A stretch of 64,000 nucleotides of DNA, taken from positions 5,332,001 through 5,396,000 of the forward strand of contig JAEVHH010000003.1 in the NCBI GenBank assembly GCA_017607445.1, in the 5' to 3' direction. The number at the start of each line of letters is the position of its first letter. Position 1 is the first letter of the stretch. The notes below the pieces were generated by a model, which saw only the letters and a program-made list of their open reading frames with translations, made no database searches and had not been told where the DNA came from. Shown here one piece after another: positions 46,594 through 59,144 of the stretch. The DNA is from Histoplasma ohiense (Eukaryota; Ascomycota; Eurotiomycetes; Onygenales; Ajellomycetaceae). The translations under genes were made by a program, and so were the position numbers.

Positions 46594-48503
46594 ATGGTGA
46601 GCTTCCCATCAATGAACTATGAACTCAACTCATTGCTATATGACTCAAAACATCCCCCGACATCCCCAAAAACCTAACGCAAAAATTCTAGGCCTCCAGC
46701 TTTCGAAGGTTGGCATCAGACCATGCCTCTCTCCACAGAGACGGCATGCCGCCCCACTACCTCTTCCCCCCTGCGAACAACGCGTCTTCGCCATTTCCAG
46801 ATGACCTCAGTCAACTCGTCGTCCTTCTTACGGGTCCGCAGGGGACGCCGTACTCGCAAGGTCTCTGGCGATTACATCTACGCATGCCTGAAGATTATCC
46901 CCAGAGCCCTCCAAAAGCAGCGTTTAGGACACGGATATGGCACCCGAATGTCGACGAGTCGACCGGCGCGGTTTGTGTAGATACCCTGAAGAAAGATTGG
47001 GAACCGAAGCTGACGTTGAGGGATGTTTTGATCGTATGTTCTTTCTCTGCCTTTTTAATTTCCATCCTTTATTGCGGGGGGGAAAGAAGGAGGAGGAGGG
47101 GATAGATAACGCATCCGTTCTTCTTCGCCGATCTGCTCACAAATTATTGCTCGACGCAGACGATATCTTGTCTTCTGATCCATCCCAATCCGGATTCCGC
47201 CTTGAATTCCGTAGCCGGCAGCCTGCTCCAGGATGACTATGACGCGTTCGCACGGCAGGCAGAGCTGATAACTTCCATCCATGCCCCAATACCCAAGGAC
47301 ATGAATGATGCCGTCATGGAGGCTAAGAGGAGGGGGGATGAGAGTGGCGTTATCGTTCCAGAAAATAAAGGTCGCTCAGCAGAGGTGATAATAACCTCGC
47401 GCAAAACGGCCCTCACCTCGTCCTTGTCCACAGTCATCATGAAAAAGGCGGTTGCTCATAAGAATCAAACCAGCCAGCGGATCGAGAAACTAGATATCGG
47501 AGTTAAAGAAACCTCTCAGAACGAACTACTGTCATCATCATCATCATCACAGTCGTCATCATCTTTGTCGCCGTTCGCGCAAGATCGACGACCGGCCCAC
47601 GAAGATGAATCGGATAATGAGGATACCGGCGGCCCATCCAAGGAAAATGACCCTTCACTTTCACCTTCCCCCGTAGTCATCACTACGCCGTCGAACTCGC
47701 GGAAGAGTGTACTCGGGAAGCGTCCACTTGCCGTTCTCGAGAGCGCCAGTGAACCTGAGTTGGGCCCAGTCGATTATTCCTGCGATGCTGATGTTAATGT
47801 CAATGCACATTCCCATTCCCAGGACGATGACGACGCCATGACTCGCTCGGAGAGGAATATTGCCGCAAACGTCCTCGCGAGCGAGCAACAGCAACCCCTA
47901 AAATCCCCCAAACTCTCAGTATTGGGCAGAGGTGTCAACTCTTCCGGTCGGGTGCGGGACGATTATCCCGAGCGTATTGTTTCATCCCTTGAACGTAATA
48001 ATAGCAATAAGGATTCACATGACAATGGCGGGAAGCGGGTTGACAGGTCCTCTCGACAAAGCTCGATATTTGGCCTGTCGCAACCACTGCCATCACAGCT
48101 GCGCCTACATTTGTCGAATGAGAAGCCCAGTGGCGGCGGCAAGGAGAATGACGCGTCTACGACTACTACTTTTTCCATTCTTCCTGCCTCTACAACAATT
48201 ATTACGACTACGGCCACCCATACATCTAGCACAGATAAACCAGAACAACCACAACCATCCGGGTCAGCATCAGGATCGGGGACATTGACAGAAACCATCC
48301 CCCTATCCGGTACACATCCACCAAACAATCGCAAATTCGCAAAAACCCCACAGCAGCCGCCATCGGTTCCCTCATCGATGTCTGTGCCCAAGTCGTCGAC
48401 GAAGAATAACAGCAATTCTACCACTAATATGAACAGGGCACAGAAGGTTTCGTCAGCAGCCGCTAAAGCAAAGGCAACAAGGGTTGGCTTGAGGCGTCTA
48501 TAG
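46594..48503 (+). CDS. Ubiquitin-conjugating enzyme E2, UBE2S-like
   Basis: Exon 1 is the ATG alone (46594-46596). It is followed by a 95-nt intron, exon 2 (46692-47033), a 126-nt intron and exon 3 (47160-48503); 562 residues. The E2 core (1-about 160) has HPN at 85-87, active cysteine Cys96 in GAVCVDTLKKDW, then LLIHPNPDSALN. This resembles UBE2S, the E2 that elongates Lys11 chains on the anaphase-promoting complex. A long Ser/Asn/Gln-rich, probably disordered tail follows. The protein ends GLRRL; human UBE2S also ends LRRL, the peptide that docks on the complex. UBE2S itself is about 222 residues, so the tail is much longer here. Confidence 0.85.
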
Positions 48504-50410
48504 GATGAGGGATGGTTTTGTGGTAGGTAGGTAAGTGTTGATTTTTTGATTTTTTGGTTTTTTTTTTTTCTTTTCTTTTTTTCGTTTCAATTTGGCAGTA
48601 GAATCGCATTTCGCGATGCGGTGGCTAGGAGCAATGGATAAATGGATCACGGGTAAATGAGTGGGTGATGATTATGATTAATGATGATTATGAGCTATTA
48701 TAATTGACATTCTGGGAATTGGAATCAATTATTGATTTGGAAAAGAGGGGTGCATTGTGCATTGTGCATTGTGCTGTTTTCTGCATGAGGGGGGCCGGGG
48801 GGTGAAGTGTGTTATGATGGTTTGTCCATTGGAGTTTTATTTCACTTTTTGCTTTCAATTGAACTCGTGGAGGGGTCTGGCCTCTTTTCTTTTATTTATT
48901 TATTTATTTTTTTTTTTTTTCTGTTTTAATTCGGGATTGAATTGAGATGAAGGAAATTCAGTTAATTGAGAGAACATTGTAGAAAGCAACGAAGTTACAT
49001 CCCTGGATTTTATATTATATATGTTGGTTACAGTTTCTCATAGGAGTAGTCAGTACTCAATAGTCAGTAAGACTAAGACAGTAGTTAATTATAATTATAA
49101 TACAGATGAAAGAAGTGAAGAATCTAAATCAGTGAATGTATGTACTTTGTTTTTTTGTCTTGGCTGGTTCTTGTAGATTTGAGTAATAGTGACACGACCG
49201 ACACCTTATGAATCCAAATATCTATGAAGCTCATCTACAATAACTACTACAACTCTGACAATATTTTTAATCAGTTTCTTTCAAATCAATAAATGACAAG
49301 AATTCAATATTCTCACTTTCATCACAAGTTTGAATTTTTTCTTTTTTGTTCATAATGTGATTTTTCAATTAAAAGTTGTAAAACTTCTTTCTGATTGAAG
49401 GATTGAGATAATCTGTGATCACACACACACACAATAGTTACAATCAACCAACCTTCCACCTCCATCAAAAAGAATAATTTTTTTAAAAATAAAAATATAA
49501 AACTAAATAAAAACCATCTTCTAACCTAGAAATTAAAAGACATACACAACACACGCTCAAACTAAAGATGCTGGAAAACACCGAGAACTGATAAAAGAGT
49601 AAAACTTAATTTTCTTCCATCTTCTCTCCCTTTCTACCCTCCATCTGGGTGTTCTCACCATGATACATATTTCTTCCACTTCCGTTCCATCTTTTTTTTT
49701 AAAACAAATTGGTGTGCCTTCGGGGAGCGTATGCTGGAGCCAATCAATACAACATCATAAAATGCAATAACTTCGTTCCCCTTGATTCAATCAATCTAGA
49801 CAAGGGGGCCTAATGCGAAAACAAACATGTCTTTCTTCCCTTTTTCCCTAAGTCGGGGTTTCCATTCCGTTCCATAACCATGAAAGGTTACAAACTGCTG
49901 GACTGCTTTTCCGGAGCCCGTACCAGAACTATAAGTAAAATATGACCAGTCCAATATGGAGGTACGTAGCAGCGGTGTAGTTATTGCAGCGCAACGACAT
50001 GGGAAACCTAGATTTCCCTGCAATCGTCTAATCATCGAGTTGGACAGGGTCCGATAGAAATGAAAATGAATAATCGAATGGGTGACCAGAAACCAAAAAA
50101 GTGGGCGCAAGACAGAAGAACTCAAATGCGTAAGTCGATGGGAACGATAGATAGATATATATATATATATATATATATTCTTCCCCCTTCTCGAAAATCT
50201 GTGCTTCGGCAACGAAGGACGATTCGCTATAGCGATTGGCAGGTGAAAATAAATGCCAATTAAGGAGATGCATGAAAACAACACGCGCGCGATACCAATA
50301 ATTATCGATTTCGAAAGCGACAAATAACGAGGGAAATATAAGTTAATACGAGCAAACGAGCAGACTATCGACAGCAACGTTATAGAAGGGATCCCTGGTG
50401 GTGTTGTTCC
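48504..50410. other. Intergenic between convergent E2 and SSD1 genes
   Basis: About 1.9 kb without a supported gene. It contains T runs (48551-48580, 48905-48920), three GTGCATT units near 48750, and a TA microsatellite at 50156-50177. The part from 49,000 to 49,550 is AT-rich. Confidence 0.5.
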
Positions 50411-53400
50411 CTAAAGAGCGTATGGGTTGACGGAGCGAATAGTGAGACATCTGCGTATTCAAGTTAGCACGACGGCTTTACGTAACGAGCTGTCTTAGGG
50501 CACTTACGGTGGGCTCTTGGACAGATCTGTTTTCAATATAATTGGCACACGAGTCATCTCAGTGACGTCCTGAATATATTCACCGTCCTCCTCCCGCAGT
50601 CTGAAAAGCTTGAGATACTTTTCCTTATTCGTCAATTTGGCTTCAGGAGCTTCAACAGTACTACTTGCGATCTTTGGGTCAGAACGAGTGCGATGAGGGG
50701 TTTGCTGCAAGTGGCCATTCCTCGTAGGAGATGGCGGCATGCTTTGAGTCGATCGATCTACCGGAGAGTTAAGGGAGACGCCTGCAGCCATCTCTGTAGC
50801 CTCAGAGATATCGTCGTCCTCATCTTCGTCGTCCTCCTCGTCGTCATCAAAAAGAGCGTCAACGTCGTCTGTTGAAATAGTGCCGGTGTCTGTTTGTTTC
50901 CGTTGAGCTTCTTCTCGCTCGCGAGCTCGCTCCCTTGCGGCTTCCGCTTCACGAGCGGCAGCGGCAGCGTTGGCAGCACGTGTACTTTGCGCGGCCTTGG
51001 GGCGTTCATCCTCTGGAATATAAGCAGATGACGGGACGCCTTTCTCCCAATATAACTCGAGAACACGCTCCTCTTTACGGAACTCTGCTTTCTTTAATGG
51101 CAACTGATCACAATGGACACGTTTCTCGAAGCCATATTCTGGGATAAGGACATCGAAAGCAGATTCGTAAACGCAGAGGACAATGCCCTCGCTGATAAGG
51201 TCACCTCCGATCTCGCTTCGCTTCTTGTCCATAATGCGACATGACTCAATGTGGACACTCTGCTCCTGAGCAGTCTGGGCAGAATCCTTCTTGTTGTTGC
51301 ATTGTTCAGCGGTTTTAGTGAGGTTTTCGACGTCATCGGTACATTCGGAATTGGAAAGTACTGCTTCCAGTTGTCGATGGACGATAATATCTGCATAGCG
51401 TCTTGAGGGGTTGGTGAAGTGAGTGTATACAGGTAAATTAAGAACATAGTGCTGTCGCTGATCCTCCGTCATATTTCCTGCAACATAATACTTCGCACGC
51501 TGCATAGCTTTCAGAAGCAAGGTTTCCATTCCCTAAGGAGAAAAAGGTCGTGAGCAAGACAAAAACCACACAGAAGGTATCTATCATTATATGCACTAGA
51601 AGTAGGAAGAACAAACCTTGCGAATATCAACATCTTCTATTTTGAACAGGCTAGTCTGCAGTGTGCCACTACTAGTAGGATCGATATCGTATCCTAGTCT
51701 CGTCATCCGATCAACGAAAGTCTGTAGCCGACGGACATTTGGTGGTGCCTGGCGGCGAAGGAATGCTTTATCTGGAATAGCAGATAAAAGTTTCTTTGCG
51801 ACAAAGGAATTTGCTTTGTGGCTTAATTCCTCAATGAGTTCGTGCGCCGGCGTGGAGTTGAAAATGTTCTGTTCGACAGGGACGTTCTCATCATCGAGCT
51901 GGTAGAGGAGTCGCAGAGATGGTATATTGGAGGACCGATTGCCAAATCTCGCCTTCTTAAACTTACTGGCAATATCCTGAACATTTTAACACATTAGTTT
52001 AGCAAAAGGACTTTTTTTTATGTAAACTACATCATTAACGAGCACTCACACTCAAAGTTTTGATATCATTTGCGGTCGCCCCGTGAAGTTCAACGTCGGA
52101 ATTTCCGTTCAGGATGGCATCCACTTCATCGTAGGTGAGTTTTCCCGAACTTTTGATTACACCTTTTCCAATCCACGGTTCTCCTTCCACAGAGCCGGTA
52201 GCGGAATTCACTTGGAAGATGACGCTGACGGTCAATCTTTCTTCACCAGGCAAAAGCGAACATATTTCAGTCGCCAAGCGGGGCGGGATCATGTTAACAA
52301 CACGGTTCATAAGATAGACGCCAGTACCACGCTTCTTAGCCTCTCTATCAACAAGCGAGTTACTCTTGATAAAATGAGCGACGTCTGCCACATGGATGCC
52401 AACTTCCACTTTCCCATCAGGAAGCGATTTGACATGGATAGCGTCATCCAATTCCTTGTAGCCGTTGGGATCGATAGTGAAAGTAGTCTCATCACGGAAG
52501 TCCCGTCGGTTCTCCAACAAGGCTTCGCCTTCGTCCTTTACGGACCATTTTTCGAAGCCGACATTCTTCAAGACAGCATCAGAGAATTCATCAGAGGCAA
52601 AGTTATTGTCTCTGAGCAGGGCGTCCGTCTCAACCTTCAAGTTGCCCATAGCGCCAAGTTGTTCAACGAGTGTTCCAAATGGATGAAGTGACGTGATGGG
52701 CCATCGCTTAATGCACGCAACAAATATGTTGTTAGCGTATTCAGCGTGCTTCTCAACAAAGTCTCGGGGAGCTTGTTCGGTGGGGATTGCAATCAAGGGA
52801 ACACGTTTGTCAGTAGGCTTGAACCAAACAATCTTTGGCTTATCCTGTTGACGGTCATGGTGGTGGCGAGAATGACCGCCGTCCCTAGCTTGTCGCTCTG
52901 CTTCCTGTTTCTCCTTGGTCGCCTGGCTGGAGGGCCGAAGAAGGCCAAGTGAACCAGCAAACATCTGACCGGCCACACGTTCGATCACAGCAACAACGTG
53001 GCCAGCGTAGAGTGGTTTCTGTTCATCGCTGATTTCATCTTCCTCGACGAGAAGAAGGCTCTGGCCTTCAACTTCCACGTCATCATTTTTCTTCTGGGTG
53101 GGGCGTTGGCGGAGACTGCCTCTTCGTCGAATGCTTCCGTCGGGAGCGATTTGTCCAGGATCGCCATTTGTAATAGAGTCCGGTCGAGCGTTCTTGTCCA
53201 TCCCAGCAGTGCTACCACTTCTGGTGTCGGTGATATCCTTGCGTTTTTTCTTTTCCTCCTTTTCTCGTTTCTGACTCCATACTTCATCAACGTCCAGTAG
53301 TTCAACAGCAACAAGATCACCTTCGAGGGCACGGTTTCTATCCTTGCTTCCGCAGATGAAAATATCAGCATCGAGATCAGGCGTAGTGACGTAAGCGTCG

Positions 53401-54939
53401 GATCTATTTTTCTTGTTGACCCTCAAAATACCGGCAACCAGTTGACCGTCGTTCAGTAGAGCAGGCAATGATGCCTGGGGAAGATAAGGGGTAAAAAGCG
53501 TTTTACGCTGTTGCTGCTGCTGCTGCTGTTGTTGTTGCTGCGCAGACAGCTGCGTGGCAACATGCTGAGGAGCGGCTTGCAGACCTAGATTTTGGATATT
53601 TAGCTGACCGCTTGCTTGCATCGCTTGAAGCTGGGCAATTTGAATAGGATTTAGATGCTGACCGGCAAACATTTGCGGAGGTGCCATCACAACTTGACCT
53701 TGGGGAAGCTGGATGAGTTGGGGTTGACCTGTATATTGGAAGGAACCAAGGGATCCGACCGATTGATTCACTGATCCACGTGTGCGATGGCCTGGTTGGA
53801 AATTTGCTCCACCTTGTTGTTGGCCAAAGCTCCCCATAGCAGTTCGTTGCTGGTCCTGCCCTTGACCCTGGTTGTTATTCTGCTGCCTCCAGTTGCTTTC
53901 GAAGTTTCTTGAGCCTGATCGACCATGAGATGGTTGACTTTGGCGTCGAGAAGAAGAATCCGGCGCTGGTGATCCCTCGCTTGATTGCGGAAACTGGAAC
54001 CCGCCAGCACCTCTGCCGCCCGACGTTCCACCACTGCGACCGCTGCCTACAGCCAAGGACTGACTCCGTGTATGGGTTCCAGATCTAATATTTCCAGCTC
54101 GTTGAACGCCTAGTCCCTGGGGAGGCTGGGGGGAAGAAGAGACAGGCGGGGGAGGCTTTTCAGTGGGAGAACCTTCACCTTGATTCGATGTGCTCGAAGC
54201 ACCTGAGGCACCTGGAATCGGGAACTGGAACCCAGAAGTCGTTCTTTTTTGCTGCGCAAGTTCGGCAGCTTTTCTCGCTTCAGGAAGAGCGAGTGAATGG
54301 CGACGCTGATGACCACCTCCTGGAGGAGCGGCCCCGCGACCACGGGATTGCTGACCATTCTCACGATTATGATTAGAAGAACCGTGGCCCTGACTCTGAC
54401 CCTGGTTATAATCGTAGGAAGAACCGGCTGCACCTGAAGAAGGCGCAGGCGGAGGGCCCATGCCAACATTTGGCAGTGCAGACTGGTTACGTCGGTGGGA
54501 GGGCTGACCTTGGGGGTTCAGGGGTATGCTCACATGCTGCGGCTGCTGTTGTTGAGATTGGGGAAACTGAAAATTATTATGAGTAACGGAAGGGATAGCT
54601 TGAGCTTGCATGGTGGGAGAGTAGGCAGCCACATGTTGGAGAGGCTGTTGCGGTTGCAAAAGCCCCATGTTGACGTATTGCTGATGCGTGGCAGCGATTT
54701 GCTGTTGCTGCTGTTGGAGCAGTTCGATCTGTTGTTGCAAAGCCAATTGTTCCACTGTTTAGAACATTAGAAAATGAGTATGGAATTTCGACCTGGGAAG
54801 ATGGGGAAAGACACAGAATAAAATAAAAGGCATCTAGGAACGTACTCATAAGCGGAGTAAGCTCCGAGGGGCTTCTTCGATGGGCAATATGCAAGCGCCT
54901 ACCGGCAGGGCCGGGGATGGATTGGCCTTGTTGATCCAT
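50411..54939 (-). CDS. SSD1: SSD1, RNB-fold RNA-binding regulator of cell wall mRNAs
   Basis: Exons 54939-54846, 54754-52050, 51976-51617, 51532-50508 and 50450-50411 give 1407 residues (yeast 1250). The long N-terminus is Gln- and Pro-rich and has five HxRxxS sites, with Ser at about 25, 123, 185, 264 and 313, the consensus of the NDR kinase Cbk1. Cold-shock-like domains and the RNB domain follow; the RNB part reads FTIDPNGYKELDDAIH and VHVADVAHF-like. In yeast, Ssd1 binds mRNAs of wall proteins and represses them until Cbk1 phosphorylates it; it has lost nuclease activity. A Glu/Asp-rich stretch precedes the C-terminus KSPPCLTIRSVNPYAL. Confidence 0.93.
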
Positions 54940-57900
54940 GTCTGAAACCGATAAACCACGGAATGCTTTACAATTATGTCGTATAGGTTATGTGTATGGA
55001 ATTAGCTTTGGCGTATCGGGAGGTATTATGATTGCGTATCGGCAAGGAAGGGAGGTTAAACCACGCCCAACGACTAAAACTTGACCTGCTAGCCAATGTT
55101 GAACGAGGTTTGGTATGGAGAACTTGAAGCGACGTGACTGATCCGAGCCCCAGAGGGCAAAGCAAGTCAGTAGGGTGTAGACAAATAAAGTTGGGGGTCA
55201 ATTATTTTATTGGAGGAGTGAGGGGGAATGAGACGAGATGAGACGAAAATCAGGAGCTAGAAGATGAGAATGCTCAGGGGGGGAGGTAGGTATTGTGGTG
55301 GGGCGGTAAGGTTAGCGTCTTTTTTTTCTGCGGATAAACTCACAGAGATATGAAGTCAAGTGACGGATGAAGCGTTTTCCCCCCCCCTTTTTTCAAATTA
55401 AGTATTGTGAAGCTAGCCCACTCGCGGATCCAAGGGGCCGAGTAGAGGGGAAGGGACTGTGCCTCGAAATACGATAGGATATGGGCGAGGTGAGGTCGCA
55501 ATAGAATAGCACTATCTCGTCTCTGTGGATTGGGATAAAGGAGAGGCTCGAGAACCCAGCAGCAGATTTGGGCAAAGTCTTTTCAAACCAAAGTATTATT
55601 TGTTGCTGTTGTTGTTATTGTTATTGTTGTTATTATGGTTTCTTGCGATTGTTTGTGATTTATAAAGGGCAAGTTATTGAATCGATTTCCCATCAGCCGA
55701 GCTGAGGAAGGAGAGGACGAAGCACCTGGTGGCCAGAAGGAGAGACCGAAGGGGGAGGCGGGGAACGAAGATCAGGCTGAGGACGGGGACAGGGGAAGTG
55801 GTGAGAGGATAATACGCTGGTAGTGCCAGAGGAAGGCTGACGAGGTTGCTGGACGTTCAACTGGAAATTGATATTGAGAGGTAGAAGAACCCAGAGCCAG
55901 GAGCTGCAGAATGAATTGACAAACGGCTGATGTTAGCAGAGTGCGGGATGGATGCCACACCGCAACGAGGCCAAGAGAAGGTAACGGTGGCTTCTAATGG
56001 AACGGAGAAATGCAGTTCAAGGGGGCGACAGAGAGAGAAAACAGAGCAGCGATGATGGAACCTGGACCTGCTTGTAGGAATGGAGGCGTGTAGGGGGGCG
56101 GGGTGTATGGGAGGGGGTGGGTTTTTTGGAAGGAGAGTTGCTGCTGGAGATCCGCCAGACAAACAAACAGAAGGAGAGGACTAGAAGACACAGCCCAACT
56201 AGCGGGGATGGAGAGAGCGAAGATGAAGAAACGAGGAACGCAGAAAGGAGTGATGATGCCAGAGAGAGGGAGGGACAGAGGGAGACGAGATACAGGATTG
56301 AGGCAGTGGGAGAAGGAGAGGTGGAGGAGAAGCGGACAGGAGCGAGAAGAGTTGAGGGACGAGGGACGATGGAAGCCAGGACAGGACACGACAGGGCAGG
56401 GAGCAGGGAGCAGGGAGCAGGGAGATGACAGACAGCCAAGCCGTAGACAACAATGGCGGGTGGTTGGTTGGTGGCAGCCCACTAGCGGGCGGACTAGCGC
56501 CTGCAGAGACAGCACAAGGAGAACCCGATGCGATGCCGAAGGGGAAAGCGAGGGGAATGGATGGGATATGGATGGGATACGCAATCCACCACCACCAGCC
56601 CAAGGGGGTGCTTGCTGCTTGCTGCTTGCTGCTTGCTGATTGGGAGAGTGGATGGATGGATGGCTTGCGGACTTACTCTTGTGTGGTCTGGTCTGGCTTG
56701 GGGGACAAGTTTGCTGCAACCTTAAGGATAGCTGGCAAGAACTTAACCAACCCCAAGGGTCAAAGCTCCCCCTTGGGAATCTATGCCTAGGTGTGGAGTA
56801 GTACTGCGCATATAATTATTGTTTAATTATATGTCGGGCTCACCTGCTTCGTATCGCTCAGCTCACACAACGACAGAAAATAATTTTTTTTTTTTTTTTA
56901 AAAAAAAAAAAGAAAGAAAGAAAAACAATATATAATCCCAAAAGATACTTTTTCCTCTTTTCCTCCTCTTCTTCAAGCTTCTTCTATCGCTTCCTTCCTT
57001 TGAATCCTTATCGTTATTATTTACTTATGCATCACTCAAGAGGCGGGATGGTACGTGGTTTTCGTCGTCGCGCTTGTTTGTGAAGTTTGCATATTGCAAC
57101 ACCAGTCCGTTTGGAGGACAACCTGGCTTTCGTCTGAGCCAGTTTAGAGACCGAGTGAGAGATTTTGAGAAACTAGAGGGGGGAGAGAGAGCCAGAGAGA
57201 GAAAGAGAAAGCGACACAGAGAGAGAGATGGTTATAGAATCGATGGATGTGTTTCTTTTCAAGATAGCTAGATACCCTGGCAGGTAGAGGTCGGGCGAAC
57301 TGACGGAGGGCAACGGGCGGCAGGCGGCAGCCTGCAGGAGTTCAGCTAAGTAGCGACAGCTATATATAGACCTGAGGCAGATGTGGATATGGAGGAGACG
57401 AATGGACGTTGGTTGGAAGCGACAGAAAAGAAAGAGATTCTTCTCTCAAGACCATGAGCAGAAACAAGAGAGGTAGGGGTGAGAGAGAAGCATGAAGAAG
57501 AAGGGCAAGTAGAGAAAAGAGGAAAAGAAGTTAACGGAGCTGTTTAGCTACTAGACACCTGCATACACAGTATATTTAGTTTTAGCTTTTGGAGTGCCCT
57601 CTCCGACGAACAGCACAAACCTTGCCGCTCTTGAGTTAACTATATGATGCACGTCATTCCAAGCATATACCGGCCCAGACCATAGAACTGCGAAAACCTT
57701 CTTCGACTACGTTGCCAACTTCCGCTATCCCTACCCGTCGCAAGCTTGGTTATAACTCATGCCGAGGTGGATTTTGACAATTCTGACCCTTCCAGGGCTG
57801 TTTCTCTCGCTGCATTCAAGCTTTCACCCTCTCCAGCTTGACTGGGTTTCTTAGAGGCCTCTTCTGCAATGCCCCAGTCAGTGGAACCGTCACCCAATTA

Positions 57901-59144
57901 ATTGGGCGCGGGTAAAGTTCTGGTTCGCCCAAGTCCAGAGTCCAGGCCCCCATTTTGCTTTCATTTATCGTCATCCCTATTTGTTCATGGGGTTCGGCCC
58001 CCAAAGTTATTGAATTTATCCACCCGCTTATAAGAAGTGCTAGGGTTCCCCCCCTTGTTATTGATGCAGATTTATATTATTGGTCAAAATTGGCGCGCGC
58101 TTATGATACCTTCAGCCTCATCATTTGAAACGGCAAGGGCGCGGACAACTTCAACCAACATCAAGAACTCCAAATATACAACAACGACTATAGAAGTTTT
58201 TTGCCCTGGGTGTACCACCCAGTTGTCTTTACTACGAATTAAACTCTTCATGCATTGGCATATCGGTATAGCCCGTTTGTTGATTACATACATACATATA
58301 GCCTTTGCAAGCTAATTACCCACGGTTCAGCGGGATGCTTCAACCCTTCCGTCTACGTATATAACAACCTCACCGCCTGAGCACCCCCGTACCAAGTGCC
58401 TCTATCAGCTGCCAATAACCAGCCTCCTGTCTCTGCAGTCAGCATCGTTTTCCCGAACTGGTCGTAACAGCTACAATCTGAAACAGGCTTCGGGCTACCA
58501 TCCCTGCGTGTTTGCTGTGGACAACTACTTCCGTGTTCGTGCTAAAGACCGATATTTTCCCCCCTCCTGTTTGTTAGCGTGCATCTGTGTGTGTGTGAGG
58601 GGGGAAGTTGGTGGCATTGAATTGGTGGCTGGTTAGGGGGAAGGTGACGATTACTTTTTAATTTTGACGGATTATTTTAAATGTTGGTTTTGACAACTAA
58701 CGCCACATCTATCTGCACCAACATTACGGCCCTTCGGCGCGAATTGGAGCCCAAGGAAGGGCCCTACTTTTTCTAGTAGAAGACGGCACACGGGTTCAGG
58801 CCCCGGATGAAAATCAATTCCCTGTCTCAAATTTTATGGTAGGTAGGGAAGGCGAGTCAGAACGTTGCTCAATTTTCGTAAGGGGATACATCCCATTGTC
58901 AATTTTTTCGGGTCACCCCCTCCCCCCTTTTTTTTTCTTTCCGACGGGATTTCTTTCTTGTCTTTGCAACGACTCTCGAAAAGCAGACACAAGCGGCACT
59001 CTCTTTTCCAATTTTGCTAATTACAGATTTACTCGCCTGTAGTTATCAACTTGTCAAGCATCATATACAGAGGCCCCATTGGACATTCGCTGGCCTATAT
59101 AACAGAACACCGCTGTCCCTCCCACCTCCACCTCTCCTGTCACC
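54940..59144. other. SSD1-GLE1 divergent intergenic region, 4.2 kb
   Basis: No gene can be supported. The stretch 55,950-56,720 is purine-rich on the plus strand and open on both strands, so its long frames (up to 241 codons) are low-complexity artefacts. It has GCAGGGA units (56396-56424) and TTGCTGC units (56606-56637), a T/A run at 56886-56911, and GA-rich sequence at 57,170-57,230. It probably holds long 5' leaders of both genes. A TATATAAC lies at 59094, about 50 bp before GLE1. Confidence 0.5.

Noticed and set aside
55994..56719. Long open frames on both strands, up to 241 codons
   Set aside because: They overlap each other on opposite strands, are low-complexity Pro/Ser/Leu or Arg/Glu/Gly products of purine-rich DNA, and show no domain.
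58790..58815. tRNA B-box-like GGTTCAGGCCC, and a similar GGTTCGCCC near 57925
   Set aside because: No A box, acceptor pairing or cloverleaf could be found around either site.
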